DNA of 46,663 bases from a virus, in the IMG/VR virus record IMGVR_UViG_3300027782_000131, positions 1-46,663 of that record; one strand, 5' to 3'. The position numbers and the translations under genes were made by a program. Below the pieces are notes generated by a model. That model saw only the letters and a program-made list of their open reading frames with translations, was not told the DNA's origin and did no database searches. Positions 29,601 to 38,145 of the stretch are shown in pieces (positions within the stretch are counted from its first letter, which is position 1; every line of letters starts with the position of its first letter).

Positions 29601-32600
29601 GGAACAGTAGAGTCCGTAAATAGCTACAATTCATTAAATTATTCTAAAGAAATACCATCAGTATTAGGTGTAAGAGCATCTGACTATATTGATTTAAGAC
29701 CAAAAGTTTCACCATATTCTACATCTAGCACATTATCACCATTTTCATTCTCAAGTAGAAATTTTTCAGGATCTTCTTCTGAAAGTATTGTTTCCAATGA
29801 AACAATTGTAGTTGATTATTCATATTATCTTGGAAGATTGGATAGATTATATTTAACTAAAGATGGATTATTTGAAATAAAGAAAGGAGAACCATCAGAA
29901 AATCCAAAACTTCCTGTTCCAAATAATGAAGGATTTGAAGTTGCAACAATTTCAATGAATCCTTATGTAATCAATGCTACTAATGATTGTTCAATAAAAA
30001 CTATACCTCACAAGAGGTATACTATGAATGATATTGGAAATCTTGAGACCAGAATTAAAACATTAGAAGATTATACAACTCTGTCTTTACTTGAAACTGA
30101 TACAAAAAATCTTTCAATCAAAGATCCAAATACTGGACTTGATAAATTCAAATCAGGATTTTTTGTAGATACTTTTAGAAATCACGAATCTCACAATTTG
30201 ACTGGTGATTCTAAATTTGATATTGATATAGAAAATGGAGAATGCAGACCAAGATCAACAGAAAGAAATGTTTCTTTGATTTTTGAAACAAAATCATCTT
30301 TAGCAAATCCAACAAATTCTGACTATCGTTGGATTGAAGATTTTGAATCTGACAATATTACAAGAAATGGTGCAGGATTAACTTTAAAATATACCGAAGT
30401 TCCATTTATTGTTCAAAATCTTGCAAGTAGAACGGAAAATATAAATCCTTTCCACATAGCATTATATGCTGGAGCAATTGAACTCACTCCAGTATCTGAT
30501 TTCTGGATTGAAGAAGTTATGTTAGAAACTCCAGATGCAATAAAAATTGATTCAGCTTTTGGTGCTGTTGCAGATTTACTTGGAGTAGAGGATAGAGAAA
30601 ATGGTGGAATGTCTGCAAGTTATTGGAATTCACATGAAACAACTTGGACTGGCAAAGAATTAATTAAAGAAGAATTAGTTAATAGCGATTTACTTTCATC
30701 TAATAATGTTGTTGATGAGCAATCTAGACGTAGAGTACCAAGAAGAAGAAATGTAACTACTACCACTAATGTATTTTCTAATGATTATTTGCAAACAATC
30801 AAACAAACAGGAGTAGACAAAACTTTTGGTCTGCAATTGACTGCAGGTGAAGAAAAAATAAGTCTTGGAAATAGAGTTATCGGAGTTGACGTTTTATATA
30901 ATTGTCGTTCTAGAAATATTGAAGTAGTTGGAAATAAATTAAAACCAAATACAAGATATTATGTTTTCTTTGAAAATACAGATGTAACGGAATATTGCAC
31001 TCCAAAACTTTTACCAATTACAATGACAAGAGGGTCATTTACAACTTCTGATATTGTAAGAACTTCAGTAGCAACACAATCAGTTGGAAATCCTCAAATT
31101 AAATTTAGAGTCGCACAACTTAATCATAAATTTGGTGATTTCAAATCTCCAACTGTAACTTATAGTGCAGATCCATACACACTATCACCTCTAGGAACAT
31201 CATACTCAAGCACCAGTACGCTCGTAAACCTTGATACTGGGGATTTGGCACTTCTAGTAGATCCAACACGTTCTGGGTGGGTCAGAAAGGGTTCTGTGAT
31301 AGCAAATGAATCTGGAACTGCTGAAGCTGTTGTTAATGAATTGAGTTTAAAGAGTGATGAGAAAGGAACTCTTATTTTCTCTTTGTTTATCCCAGATCCA
31401 AAAATTGCAAGTAATCCTAAATTTACCACTGGACAAAATACAATTAGAATTACAACAAGTTCAACAAATGCAAATAATTTAGATCCAGGAGAAAGTTCTG
31501 CACAAACGACTTATTTTGCTACTGGTTATGCACAAAATACTCAAGAGCAAACACTTTCAATCAAAACTCCAGAAATTGAAAGAAAGCAAATTGGTTCTGA
31601 TCAACCAATCACACAAATAACACAAAATCTTGATGAAAATAGAATTGAAACTAGAACAAATGTTTCTGATACTGGTTGGTATGATCCTCTTGCTCAATCT
31701 TTCTTAATTGAGAGGAACAAATATCAAGATGGAGTATTTGTTACTGGTGGAGAAGTTTATTTTAAAACAAAAGATGAAGTTGCTCCAGTAACAATTCAAA
31801 TTAGAACTATGAAAGATGGTTCTCCTACTGGAGTAATTGTTCCTTTTGGAGAAACTCAAGTAGATCCAAAAGATATTACACTTTCTACAGATGGAAGTGC
31901 TCCAACTACATTCAAATTCTCAACTCCAGTCTATTTGCAATCTGGATATGAATATGCACTTGTTTTGGTATCACCTACCAGCAAATACTTAACATTTACA
32001 TCTAGAGTCGGTGAAGAAGATTTAATTCTTGGTTCAATAAGCAATAAGCAACCATATATGGGTTCATTGTTTAAATCACAAAATGGATCAACTTGGGATC
32101 CAAGTCAATTTGAAGATTTGAAATTCAAACTCTTTAAGGCAAAGTTTGTAACAAATACTCCATCTAGTTTCATATTCTACAATTCAGATCTTCCAAAAGG
32201 TAAGATTTTAAAAGAAAATCCAGTAACTTCATATTCCAAGAGACAATATGTTTCTATTGCAAATACAACTATTGCATTTTCTCAAGGAAATAGTTTAACT
32301 CAAACATCATCTTACGGTAATGTTTTTGATTATGGTGGACCAGTTGGATTGGGAACAACTTCTTTAGTTGTATCTTCTACTGGAATTGGATTAACTGATG
32401 GAACTTTTACTGGAATTGGATTCAGTGCAATAACTGGTTATGGAAGTTCTTGTGTTGCAACAGTTACTGTTTCTAGTGGTTCTGTAACTAATTTAAATGT
32501 AACAAGTGGAGGAAATGGATATAGAGTTGGTGATTTGATTTTAGCAAATCAATTAGGAAATACTGGAACTGGTGTAAGAGCAACAGTTGGAATTGTAACA

Positions 32601-33971
32601 AATACAAACCTATTAATTGTTGATGATGTGAATGGATCATTTAATACTTCAAATACATTAACTTATTATAATTCAACTGGTTCATCTTCTGGAATTGCTG
32701 CCCCAACATCTGTCAATAGTGATCCAATTAGAGATGGATATACATTATTATTTGATCACAGAAATCATGGAATGCACTCAAGTTCAAATAAATTGGAAGT
32801 AATTAATTTTAATAGTGATATATCTCCAACTATTCTTTCTTCATCCATTTCAGATACATCAACAACAATAACTGTAAGTAATGCTGGAATATTAACTTCA
32901 TTTGAAGGTTCTGCTATAGGTGTTGCCAATACTGGTTATTTGTTAATTGATAATGAAATAATTTCTTATAACTCTATTTCAGGAAATGATATTACAATTA
33001 CTGGAAGAGCAATTGACAATAGTTTAAAGACAACTCACGTAGCAAACTCATTGGTATATACTTATCAATTTAACTCTGTTTCATTGAGAAAAATTAATAA
33101 GACACATAATATTGATTCAAGAGAAAAAACATTTGATAGTTATTATTTAAAATTAGCAGATACATCAAAATCATTTAAAACCACAAAATCTGGTGGTGGA
33201 AAAAATCTTGAAGTTTCTCAAAATATCCCATTTGAAGTTATTTCTCCAAGAGTAAATTCAATTACTCCTTCGGGAACAAATATTACAACAAGAATCAAAA
33301 CAACTTCAGGGACTAGTATCAGCGGAAATGAGTCATCATTTACAGATCAAGGATATGAAAATGTTTCTTTAAACAAATTAAATTACCTTAATAGTCCAAG
33401 AATTGTGGCATCTAAAGTAAATGAATATAATTTACTTTCAAATCAAAAGTCATTTGCACTTGAAATGACTTTATCTACAACAAAAGAAGATGTATCGCCA
33501 TTTATTGATTTGAATACTGCAAATATTATTACAATAAGTAACTTGGTTGATGATAAAGTTGATAACTTTGAGACTGATAGTAGATGTAAAATTCCAGGAA
33601 ATGATCCAAATTCTGGAATATATGAAACTAAAAAAATATCTTTAGAGTTCCCATCAAACTCACTTTATGTTCAATTTGATGGGCATAAATTTGCGGGAGC
33701 AGATATTAGAGTTATGTATAAACTTTATAGAAATGATAATTCAGATTTCCAACAAATTTATACTCCATTCAATACTGATGGATCGCCAGACAAAACAGTA
33801 AATCCAAATAATAATTTAAATCAATTTAGTGACTATAAATTTACTGCTGAAAATCTACCACAATTTAATGGATTTATGATTAAAATCATTATGACTTCTA
33901 ATGATCAATCAAAACCACCTAGAATTAAAAACTTTAGGTCAATTGCTCTTCGTTCATATGCAGCAGAATGA
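26682..33971 (+). CDS. Giant DUF4815 baseplate/fibre-connector protein
   Basis: 2429 residues in the gp9/gp10 position. The N-terminal ~350 residues are a DUF4815 region (SPYFDDFDENKNYKKVLFKP; LNTLQSILQNQTEKFGQYFF; ISPFAIDVRESLNDR; GKAYVRGYDI). A predicted helical segment lies at ~1110-1150 (RIKTLEDYTTLSLLETDTKN). A GxGY repeat is near 1920-1973 and an EII...GR...H unit near 2086-2128. The C-terminus ends FKIIMTSN-like strands and ALRSYAAE. It probably links wedge to fibres, combining roles that T4 divides among gp9-gp11. The final TGA overlaps the next ATG. The exact T4 counterpart is uncertain. Confidence 0.82.
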   Translation: MTQNTNLNVSPYFDDFDENKNYKKVLFKPGFPIQSRELNTLQSILQNQTEKFGQYFFKEGSVVIPGATFYDDRYFAVRIDPYFLNIPVKEYTNILSSKEIEIKGETSGVTATVVNRITDTESIDGFDTLYVKYKSAGIDPNVKTFIDGENLITLSDIDYSLTKISANSSFAKCINSNATKIGSSASINEGVYFIRGYFVKVQKETIILDQYSNAPSYRIGLLINEEIISASSENSDLFDNAQGFPNESAPGADRFKISVSLYKKELTDLNDQNFIELIRVDQGTLQKFVNKTELNIFKEELAKRTFEESGDYYISPFAIDVRESLNDRISNRGVYYANQLTQNGNTPSDDIFVLQVSPGKAYVRGYDIDKLSTSSIDSVKPRTTKSKQNVSLPIKIGNLVKTTNVYGSPKIGFSTTYTVSLLNQRLNVNRTIGSATTIGIARVYDFNQRSVSGLSTAQYDLRLFDIQTYTSVTIGLGITASADSHIKGQYSGATGFLKNSISNGTTLTIYDTKGNFTINEPIIVNGINAGRNLTSVIDYNFTDVKSVYGIVGVSTFASDLVLDQKAKVFTETSQFTITSGSAGVSTVTSPSVSDFRSLVQVGNIVQYSRPGFSTITYNRVSNVSATKLTVVGVSTVTGVCEGGLPSSGSDLTVIDFDVAIPSLENASDPGYTINLQNRYVSSINLLDSTYIARKQISKNITGSTYTFYLSDLGDNNIYFEPFKEDNYILTWESGQKEVLTNAQVSFSVNLRELTISGLSRTGNATLSCTVKRTSLSSKEKTLVRCNELIVNRSKYGGSGIGSTTFNDGLTYSSVYGTRVQDNEISLNYPDIYRILGVFESNDSSNPTLPSLTVSSQSDSFTNNVKIGEQLIGNSSGALARVVYVDGSNQIRFVYENEKTFEIGETITFKTSSIIATISILIVGDRNIVRNYEFDDGYRLEYADYGRIIRSSGNSEPTKKLSIIFDYYQNNEASGTVESVNSYNSLNYSKEIPSVLGVRASDYIDLRPKVSPYSTSSTLSPFSFSSRNFSGSSSESIVSNETIVVDYSYYLGRLDRLYLTKDGLFEIKKGEPSENPKLPVPNNEGFEVATISMNPYVINATNDCSIKTIPHKRYTMNDIGNLETRIKTLEDYTTLSLLETDTKNLSIKDPNTGLDKFKSGFFVDTFRNHESHNLTGDSKFDIDIENGECRPRSTERNVSLIFETKSSLANPTNSDYRWIEDFESDNITRNGAGLTLKYTEVPFIVQNLASRTENINPFHIALYAGAIELTPVSDFWIEEVMLETPDAIKIDSAFGAVADLLGVEDRENGGMSASYWNSHETTWTGKELIKEELVNSDLLSSNNVVDEQSRRRVPRRRNVTTTTNVFSNDYLQTIKQTGVDKTFGLQLTAGEEKISLGNRVIGVDVLYNCRSRNIEVVGNKLKPNTRYYVFFENTDVTEYCTPKLLPITMTRGSFTTSDIVRTSVATQSVGNPQIKFRVAQLNHKFGDFKSPTVTYSADPYTLSPLGTSYSSTSTLVNLDTGDLALLVDPTRSGWVRKGSVIANESGTAEAVVNELSLKSDEKGTLIFSLFIPDPKIASNPKFTTGQNTIRITTSSTNANNLDPGESSAQTTYFATGYAQNTQEQTLSIKTPEIERKQIGSDQPITQITQNLDENRIETRTNVSDTGWYDPLAQSFLIERNKYQDGVFVTGGEVYFKTKDEVAPVTIQIRTMKDGSPTGVIVPFGETQVDPKDITLSTDGSAPTTFKFSTPVYLQSGYEYALVLVSPTSKYLTFTSRVGEEDLILGSISNKQPYMGSLFKSQNGSTWDPSQFEDLKFKLFKAKFVTNTPSSFIFYNSDLPKGKILKENPVTSYSKRQYVSIANTTIAFSQGNSLTQTSSYGNVFDYGGPVGLGTTSLVVSSTGIGLTDGTFTGIGFSAITGYGSSCVATVTVSSGSVTNLNVTSGGNGYRVGDLILANQLGNTGTGVRATVGIVTNTNLLIVDDVNGSFNTSNTLTYYNSTGSSSGIAAPTSVNSDPIRDGYTLLFDHRNHGMHSSSNKLEVINFNSDISPTILSSSISDTSTTITVSNAGILTSFEGSAIGVANTGYLLIDNEIISYNSISGNDITITGRAIDNSLKTTHVANSLVYTYQFNSVSLRKINKTHNIDSREKTFDSYYLKLADTSKSFKTTKSGGGKNLEVSQNIPFEVISPRVNSITPSGTNITTRIKTTSGTSISGNESSFTDQGYENVSLNKLNYLNSPRIVASKVNEYNLLSNQKSFALEMTLSTTKEDVSPFIDLNTANIITISNLVDDKVDNFETDSRCKIPGNDPNSGIYETKKISLEFPSNSLYVQFDGHKFAGADIRVMYKLYRNDNSDFQQIYTPFNTDGSPDKTVNPNNNLNQFSDYKFTAENLPQFNGFMIKIIMTSNDQSKPPRIKNFRSIALRSYAAE

Positions 33972-34192
33972 ATAATTATTTGATAGTAGAAACTGATAGA
34001 AATTTAATTAGAGATTTGAATTCTAATGCAATTGTCAATAAAAACAAAAGTGAATATGATCAATTTTTAAAAATATCAGAACAAAAATACAAAGAAAAAA
34101 AAGAATTTGAAAATTTAAAAGATGAAGTCAATTCAATAAAAAGTGATTTAAGTGAAATTAAATCACTATTGACTTTTATTGTGAATAAATGA
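33968..34192 (+). CDS. Small coiled-coil protein next to fibre genes
   Basis: 74 residues (MNNYLIVETDRNLIRDLNSN...), coupled to the DUF4815 gene by ATGA. The N-terminal ~25 residues are mixed. The rest is a Lys/Glu-rich helix that ends in a heptad pattern FENLKDEVNSIKSDLSEIKS. This suggests a trimeric or dimeric coiled coil, perhaps a structural or assembly factor for the fibre/baseplate. The end of the gene contains a TATAAATA late promoter just after the stop. No family recognised. Confidence 0.75.
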   Translation: MNNYLIVETDRNLIRDLNSNAIVNKNKSEYDQFLKISEQKYKEKKEFENLKDEVNSIKSDLSEIKSLLTFIVNK

Positions 34193-34194
34193 AT

Positions 34195-34202
34195 TATAAA
34201 TA
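34195..34202 (+). promoter_or_regulatory. T4-type late promoter before the 111-aa gene
   Basis: Exact TATAAATA three bases after the coiled-coil gene's stop, 31 nt upstream of ATG 34233, in the only gap of this gene cluster. Confidence 0.65.
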
Positions 34203-34232
34203 ACTTAAGAAAGATTCTATCTGAATGTAGTA

Positions 34233-34568
34233 ATGACTGTATATGTCAGTAACATAATTATTGATGCTGGAAGTGATTTTTCCCAAACTTTCAATCTTGA
34301 AAATATTTCAAATTCACCATTGAATTTGACTGGATATACTGGTTCATGTTTGATGAAAAAACATCCAGCATCATTGAGAACTACTGCATCATTTGCAGTT
34401 TCATTTCCTGACAGAATGGCTGGACAAGTAAAATTGTCTTTAGGATCAACCATTACTTCCACATTAAAACCTGGAAGATATTGTTATGATATATTATTGG
34501 ATGATGGTTCAACCAAATCCAGAATTGTTGAAGGAAGTGCTATCGTTACTGCCGGAATTACCACTTAA
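34233..34568 (+). CDS. BppU-N-like small virion protein
   Basis: 111 residues with a regular beta pattern: IIIDAGSDFSQTFNLENISN, LTGYTGSCLMKKH, GQVKLSLGSTITSTLKPGRY, CYDILLDDGSTKSRIVEGSA. The order (DxGSdf...hnl.G....hhhk......h.Ghh...l......L.pGrY.YDi..) resembles the N-terminal beta-sandwich of phage BppU-type baseplate/receptor-binding components. It is probably a structural adaptor near the fibre. It is first in a late operon of small fibre-associated genes. The family call is by pattern only. Confidence 0.7.
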   Translation: MTVYVSNIIIDAGSDFSQTFNLENISNSPLNLTGYTGSCLMKKHPASLRTTASFAVSFPDRMAGQVKLSLGSTITSTLKPGRYCYDILLDDGSTKSRIVEGSAIVTAGITT

Positions 34569-34573
34569 AAAAA

Positions 34574-34801
34574 ATGGCAGACATCAAAGTAAGAGTTGGA
34601 CCACAAAATGCAATAAAAGTTCTTTCCTCATTTGGTGGAGGAGGAGGAACATTGAATGGATTATCTGATGTTGATATCACTGGTGGATTATCAAACGGAA
34701 TGGTTTTAGTTTATAATTCATCAGTATCTAAATGGGAAGCGACTTTAAATTTAACACCAGGAAATACTCAAAATTTGGACATCAACGGAGGTAGCTTTTA
34801 A
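34574..34801 (+). CDS. Small fibre-associated protein
   Basis: 75 residues (MADIKVRVGPQNAIKVLSSF, GGGGGTLNGLSDVDITGGLS, NGMVLVYNSSVSKWEATLNL). The GLSDVDITGGLSNGMVLVYN...KWE motif is a common short unit in phage fibre proteins (L-x-DV-x-hxxxxxGxhLxYNxxxxxW). It overlaps the next gene start by one base (TAATG). Probably a virion accessory protein or a fibre tip fragment that folds with the large fibre. Confidence 0.78.
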   Translation: MADIKVRVGPQNAIKVLSSFGGGGGTLNGLSDVDITGGLSNGMVLVYNSSVSKWEATLNLTPGNTQNLDINGGSF

Positions 34802-36534
34802 TGGCAAGTATAATTAGAGTTAAAAGATCTACAGGAACTTCAGCTCCAGGAAGTTTAAATTTTGGTGAACTTGGTCTCACCGTTGGTGTAGGCACTAATG
34901 GAAATCTTGGTGGTAGATTATTTGCTGGTGATAATGCATCAAATCCACAGGTAGTTGGTGGTAGATATTATACAGATCTTTTAAGTATTGGACCTGGTTT
35001 AGTTGCTGGTCAATCAAACCCAACAACAGCAAGCAATGGATTTGTCGCAATTGTTGATCAGAGTGGCAAGGTTGATCAATGGAATGTAGATAATTTAAGA
35101 CTTGATGGTAATACAGTATCATCAACAAATTCAAATGGCGATGTTGTCATTGATCCAAATGGTACTGGAGATTTAACTCTTACTGGAGGAACATCACAAA
35201 CATTTAATATCAATGATGGATCTACAAATAGATTTGTAGTTGATACGACAAATGGATCAACTACAATAACCCAAGGATCATTATCTTCAGATAATCCAAT
35301 TCTAAATGCAACTGGAACTTGGAATAATTCTGGTATAGATTTTAATGCAATTAAAGTCAATATCACAAATACGCAATCAACTTCCAATTCCAAATTAATT
35401 GATTTGCAAATTGGTGGATCATCTAAATTTGTTGTAAGTTCTGCTGGTTTTGGTACTTTTGCTAGTAATTTAGCAGTAAAGGGAACTGAAAATGCTGTTT
35501 CGGCAACTTCTGGTGCATTAACAGTTGCTGGTGGTGCAGGAATTTCTAGCGATCTTTATGTTGGTGGTAATCTTTATCTAACCACAAATCAAACAATTAC
35601 TGGAAATTTAACAGTACAAGGAAATACAACTTTAGGCAATGGTGTTGGTGATTTATTATCTGTTACTGGAATTACAACATTTGCTGGAAATATTACTCAA
35701 ACAGGACAATTTGTAAATTATGGTGGAGCATTTATTGATGGAGTTGGAATTTCTTCAAACGTAATTTCAACGAGATCTGGTACTGGAAATATACTTTATA
35801 TTGATCCATATCCAGATGGTTTAAGTAATCAAGGAACAGTTGTTATTAAGGGTGACTTACAAGTAGATGGAACTACAACTACAATCAATTCAAGCACAGT
35901 AAGTGCAAATGAAACTATTTTTAATCTTGGTGATATTACAAGTATTAGAACTATTGTTGCTACAGTCTCTTCTGGTGTAAGTACAATTTCACTAGATTCC
36001 GTTGTAGGTATTAACACTGGTGATATTATTTCTGGTCCAAATGGTCTTCCAACTACATCTGCTGATAGAACAGTTACTGCATATAATCCAACATCAAAAG
36101 TTATTACTATACAGGGTGCTACAACTGCAGGGATTTCCACTACAACACAATTGACAGTACAGCATTATTATGACACAAATACAGATAGAGGTATTTCATT
36201 TGAATATAATACCTCATCTGGTGTTGCAAATTACAAAAAAGGATTTTTTGGATTTAAAGATAGTAATGGTTATTTTACTTTTATTCCAGATGCTACATTT
36301 ACAAATAGTGTAGTAACTGGAACTAAAGGAACATTAGACATTGGTGCAATTTTACTTAACTTTACTACTTCTGGAATTAGTACTAGAGGATCATCTTATT
36401 TTGATTCCACTGGTAAGTTGACTAGTACAAATTCACCAGAAATTGGATATGCAAGCACATCCAATTATGTTTTAACGACAAATGCTTCAAATGTTCCTGT
36501 TTGGACTGACACCCTAGATGGAGGAACTTTCTGA
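34801..36534 (+). CDS. Tail fibre-like structural protein
   Basis: 577 residues. The N-terminus IIRVKRSTGTSAPGSLNFGE LGLT is a typical attachment segment in cyanophage fibre proteins. The middle is a long low-complexity beta structure with repeats such as NGDVVIDPNGTGDLTLTGGT and GALTVAGGAGISSDLYVGGN, of the kind that forms a trimeric beta helix. The C-terminus (SNYVLTTNASNVPVWTDTLD) is a short fibre-type ending. No chaperone domain is visible. It lies where T4 has gp12/wac. Receptor recognition is likely but not shown. Confidence 0.8.
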   Translation: MASIIRVKRSTGTSAPGSLNFGELGLTVGVGTNGNLGGRLFAGDNASNPQVVGGRYYTDLLSIGPGLVAGQSNPTTASNGFVAIVDQSGKVDQWNVDNLRLDGNTVSSTNSNGDVVIDPNGTGDLTLTGGTSQTFNINDGSTNRFVVDTTNGSTTITQGSLSSDNPILNATGTWNNSGIDFNAIKVNITNTQSTSNSKLIDLQIGGSSKFVVSSAGFGTFASNLAVKGTENAVSATSGALTVAGGAGISSDLYVGGNLYLTTNQTITGNLTVQGNTTLGNGVGDLLSVTGITTFAGNITQTGQFVNYGGAFIDGVGISSNVISTRSGTGNILYIDPYPDGLSNQGTVVIKGDLQVDGTTTTINSSTVSANETIFNLGDITSIRTIVATVSSGVSTISLDSVVGINTGDIISGPNGLPTTSADRTVTAYNPTSKVITIQGATTAGISTTTQLTVQHYYDTNTDRGISFEYNTSSGVANYKKGFFGFKDSNGYFTFIPDATFTNSVVTGTKGTLDIGAILLNFTTSGISTRGSSYFDSTGKLTSTNSPEIGYASTSNYVLTTNASNVPVWTDTLDGGTF

Positions 36535-36535
36535 T

Positions 36536-36775
36536 ATGAATAGTGAAGTTGATGTGAATATTTTAGTTAATGTTTATAATCAAAAAATATCATCATTAAC
36601 AAATCAAAATATTTTATTAGAAGCAAAGATACAATCAATCTTAAAAGATTATGAAGAAGAAAAGAATACTCTTCTTATGGCAAATCTTGAATTGCAAAAA
36701 AAATATGATGAATTGATTAGATCAAAACAAAAGAATCAAAAGGATCAAGATAAATACGAAGAGGCGGAAATTTAA
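36536..36775 (+). CDS. Small coiled-coil protein, unknown function
   Basis: 79 residues from ATG 36536 (MNSEVDVNILVNVYNQKISS). This start is preferred over the in-frame ATG at 36518 because GGAGGA (36520-36525) sits at ribosome-binding distance and the overlap with the fibre gene disappears. Nearly all helix with heptads (LTNQNILLEAKIQSILKDYE, LLMANLELQKKYDELIRSKQ) and a charged end. It may be a fibre or neck assembly factor. The gp13 gene follows 3 nt later. No family recognised. Confidence 0.75.
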   Translation: MNSEVDVNILVNVYNQKISSLTNQNILLEAKIQSILKDYEEEKNTLLMANLELQKKYDELIRSKQKNQKDQDKYEEAEI

Positions 36776-36778
36776 AAA

Positions 36779-37594
36779 ATGTCGCAACCATCATCTCGCC
36801 AAGGATTAATTGATTATTGCTTGAGAAAGCTTGGATATCCAGTATTAGAAATTAATGTTGATGACGATCAAATAGATGATTTGGTTGATGATGCCATTCA
36901 ATATTACAATGAAAGACATTATGATGGCATTGAAAGAGTATATTTAAAGCACAAATTAGATAAAGATCAAGTAAATACAATAAAAACAGGAGTTACAACT
37001 TCAACTGCATCATCAAATGTTGGAGTAACTACTGTATCATACACAGAGACAAATAATTTTTTACAACTTCCAGACTATGTTATTGGAGTCAACAACGTAT
37101 TTAAAGTTGATTCTAGTACCATATCTAGTGGTTTATTTAATATCAAATATCAAATATTTTTAAATGATCTATATTATTATGGAGCATTGGATCTTTTGAA
37201 TTATGCAATGACAAAGACTTATTTGGAAGATTTGAGTAGACTTCTAACACCAGATGTTCAAATAAGATTTAATAAAAAAAATCATAGGTTGTATATGGAC
37301 ATTGATTGGTCACAAATGGGGGATACAAATTATTTAATATTTGATTGCTATAGAATGATAGATCCATCAGATACGCCAAAAGTATATAATGATTGGTGGT
37401 TGAAAAAATATTTAACATCTTTAATCAAAAGACAGTGGGGTCAAAATATGATCAAATTCCAAGGAGTTATGCTTCCTGGTGGTGTTCAATTGAATGGTAG
37501 ACAAATTTATGACGACGCAGTTGCAGAAATAGATGAAATTGAGAAGCAACTTAAGTACGAATACGAACTGCCACCGATGGACCTTATAGGTTAA
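36779..37594 (+). CDS. 13: Neck protein gp13 (head completion)
   Basis: 271 residues against 309 in T4. The conserved N-terminus is LIDYCLRKLGYPVLEINVDD, DQIDDLVDDAIQYYNERHYD. The C-terminal block is DCYRMIDPSDTPKVYNDWWL, KKYLTSLIKRQWGQNMIKFQ, GVMLPGGVQLNGRQIYDDAV. In T4, gp13 and gp14 form the neck that seals the filled head and receives the tail. A GIY-YIG endonuclease gene is inserted directly after it, separating it from gp14. Confidence 0.93.
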   Translation: MSQPSSRQGLIDYCLRKLGYPVLEINVDDDQIDDLVDDAIQYYNERHYDGIERVYLKHKLDKDQVNTIKTGVTTSTASSNVGVTTVSYTETNNFLQLPDYVIGVNNVFKVDSSTISSGLFNIKYQIFLNDLYYYGALDLLNYAMTKTYLEDLSRLLTPDVQIRFNKKNHRLYMDIDWSQMGDTNYLIFDCYRMIDPSDTPKVYNDWWLKKYLTSLIKRQWGQNMIKFQGVMLPGGVQLNGRQIYDDAVAEIDEIEKQLKYEYELPPMDLIG

Positions 37595-37597
37595 GAT

Positions 37598-38143
37598 ATG
37601 AAAAAATACTATTGCTACTTTTATAACCGAGAAGATGGTACTCCTTACTATGTTGGTAAAGGGTGCAATGGTAGGATAAATAGTAAATCTCATCCTGGAA
37701 TAAGTCTTCCCCTAAAAGAAAGAAGAATAAAAGTTGCAGATAATCTTACAGAAGAAGATGCGATACAAATGGAAAAAATGTATATAAAAAAATATGGAAG
37801 AAAGGATTTGGGAACAGGCATTCTTTATAACAAAACTGATGGTGGAGAGAATCCCCCTCGTATGAAAAAAGGAAATAATAATCATATTGCAGGAGTACAA
37901 AAATTTTGGGATAATTTGTCGGTTGAAGACAGAAAAAAAAGAGGCAAAAAAATATCAAATACAAAAAAAGGTAAAGGAAATCATATACCATCAAAATCAG
38001 TTATGATAAATGAATTAAATAAAAAATTTCAATCAATAAAGGAATGTGCAGATTATATTAGTGGGGATACTAGTGCGATTTGTAAGTGTTTGAATAAAAA
38101 AGGACAAACTCGTCATCGTGGATATACCTTTAGTAGAGTATAA
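37598..38143 (+). CDS. GIY-YIG homing endonuclease between gp13 and gp14
   Basis: 181 residues. The GIY-YIG core is YCYFYNREDGTPYYVGKG, followed by ERRIKVADNLTEEDA, the presumed catalytic Glu in QMEKMYIKKYGR, and an Asn/GG element LYNKTDGGE. Residues ~140-181 (KKFQSIKECADYISGDTSAI then CKCLNKKGQTRHRGYTF) form a NUMOD1-like DNA-binding end. It fits between gp13 (3 nt gap) and gp14 (2 nt gap) without damaging either, which is typical of a free-standing homing gene. Its presumed target is the joined gp13-gp14 region of a phage that lacks it. Related to the gene at 3499 but with a different DNA-binding end. Confidence 0.92.
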   Translation: MKKYYCYFYNREDGTPYYVGKGCNGRINSKSHPGISLPLKERRIKVADNLTEEDAIQMEKMYIKKYGRKDLGTGILYNKTDGGENPPRMKKGNNNHIAGVQKFWDNLSVEDRKKRGKKISNTKKGKGNHIPSKSVMINELNKKFQSIKECADYISGDTSAICKCLNKKGQTRHRGYTFSRV

Positions 38144-38145
38144 TT

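Noticed and set aside
36518-36538. Upstream ATG at 36518 for the coiled-coil gene
   Set aside because: It would overlap the fibre gene and leave the GGAGGA at 36520-36525 inside the coding region; ATG 36536 fits better.
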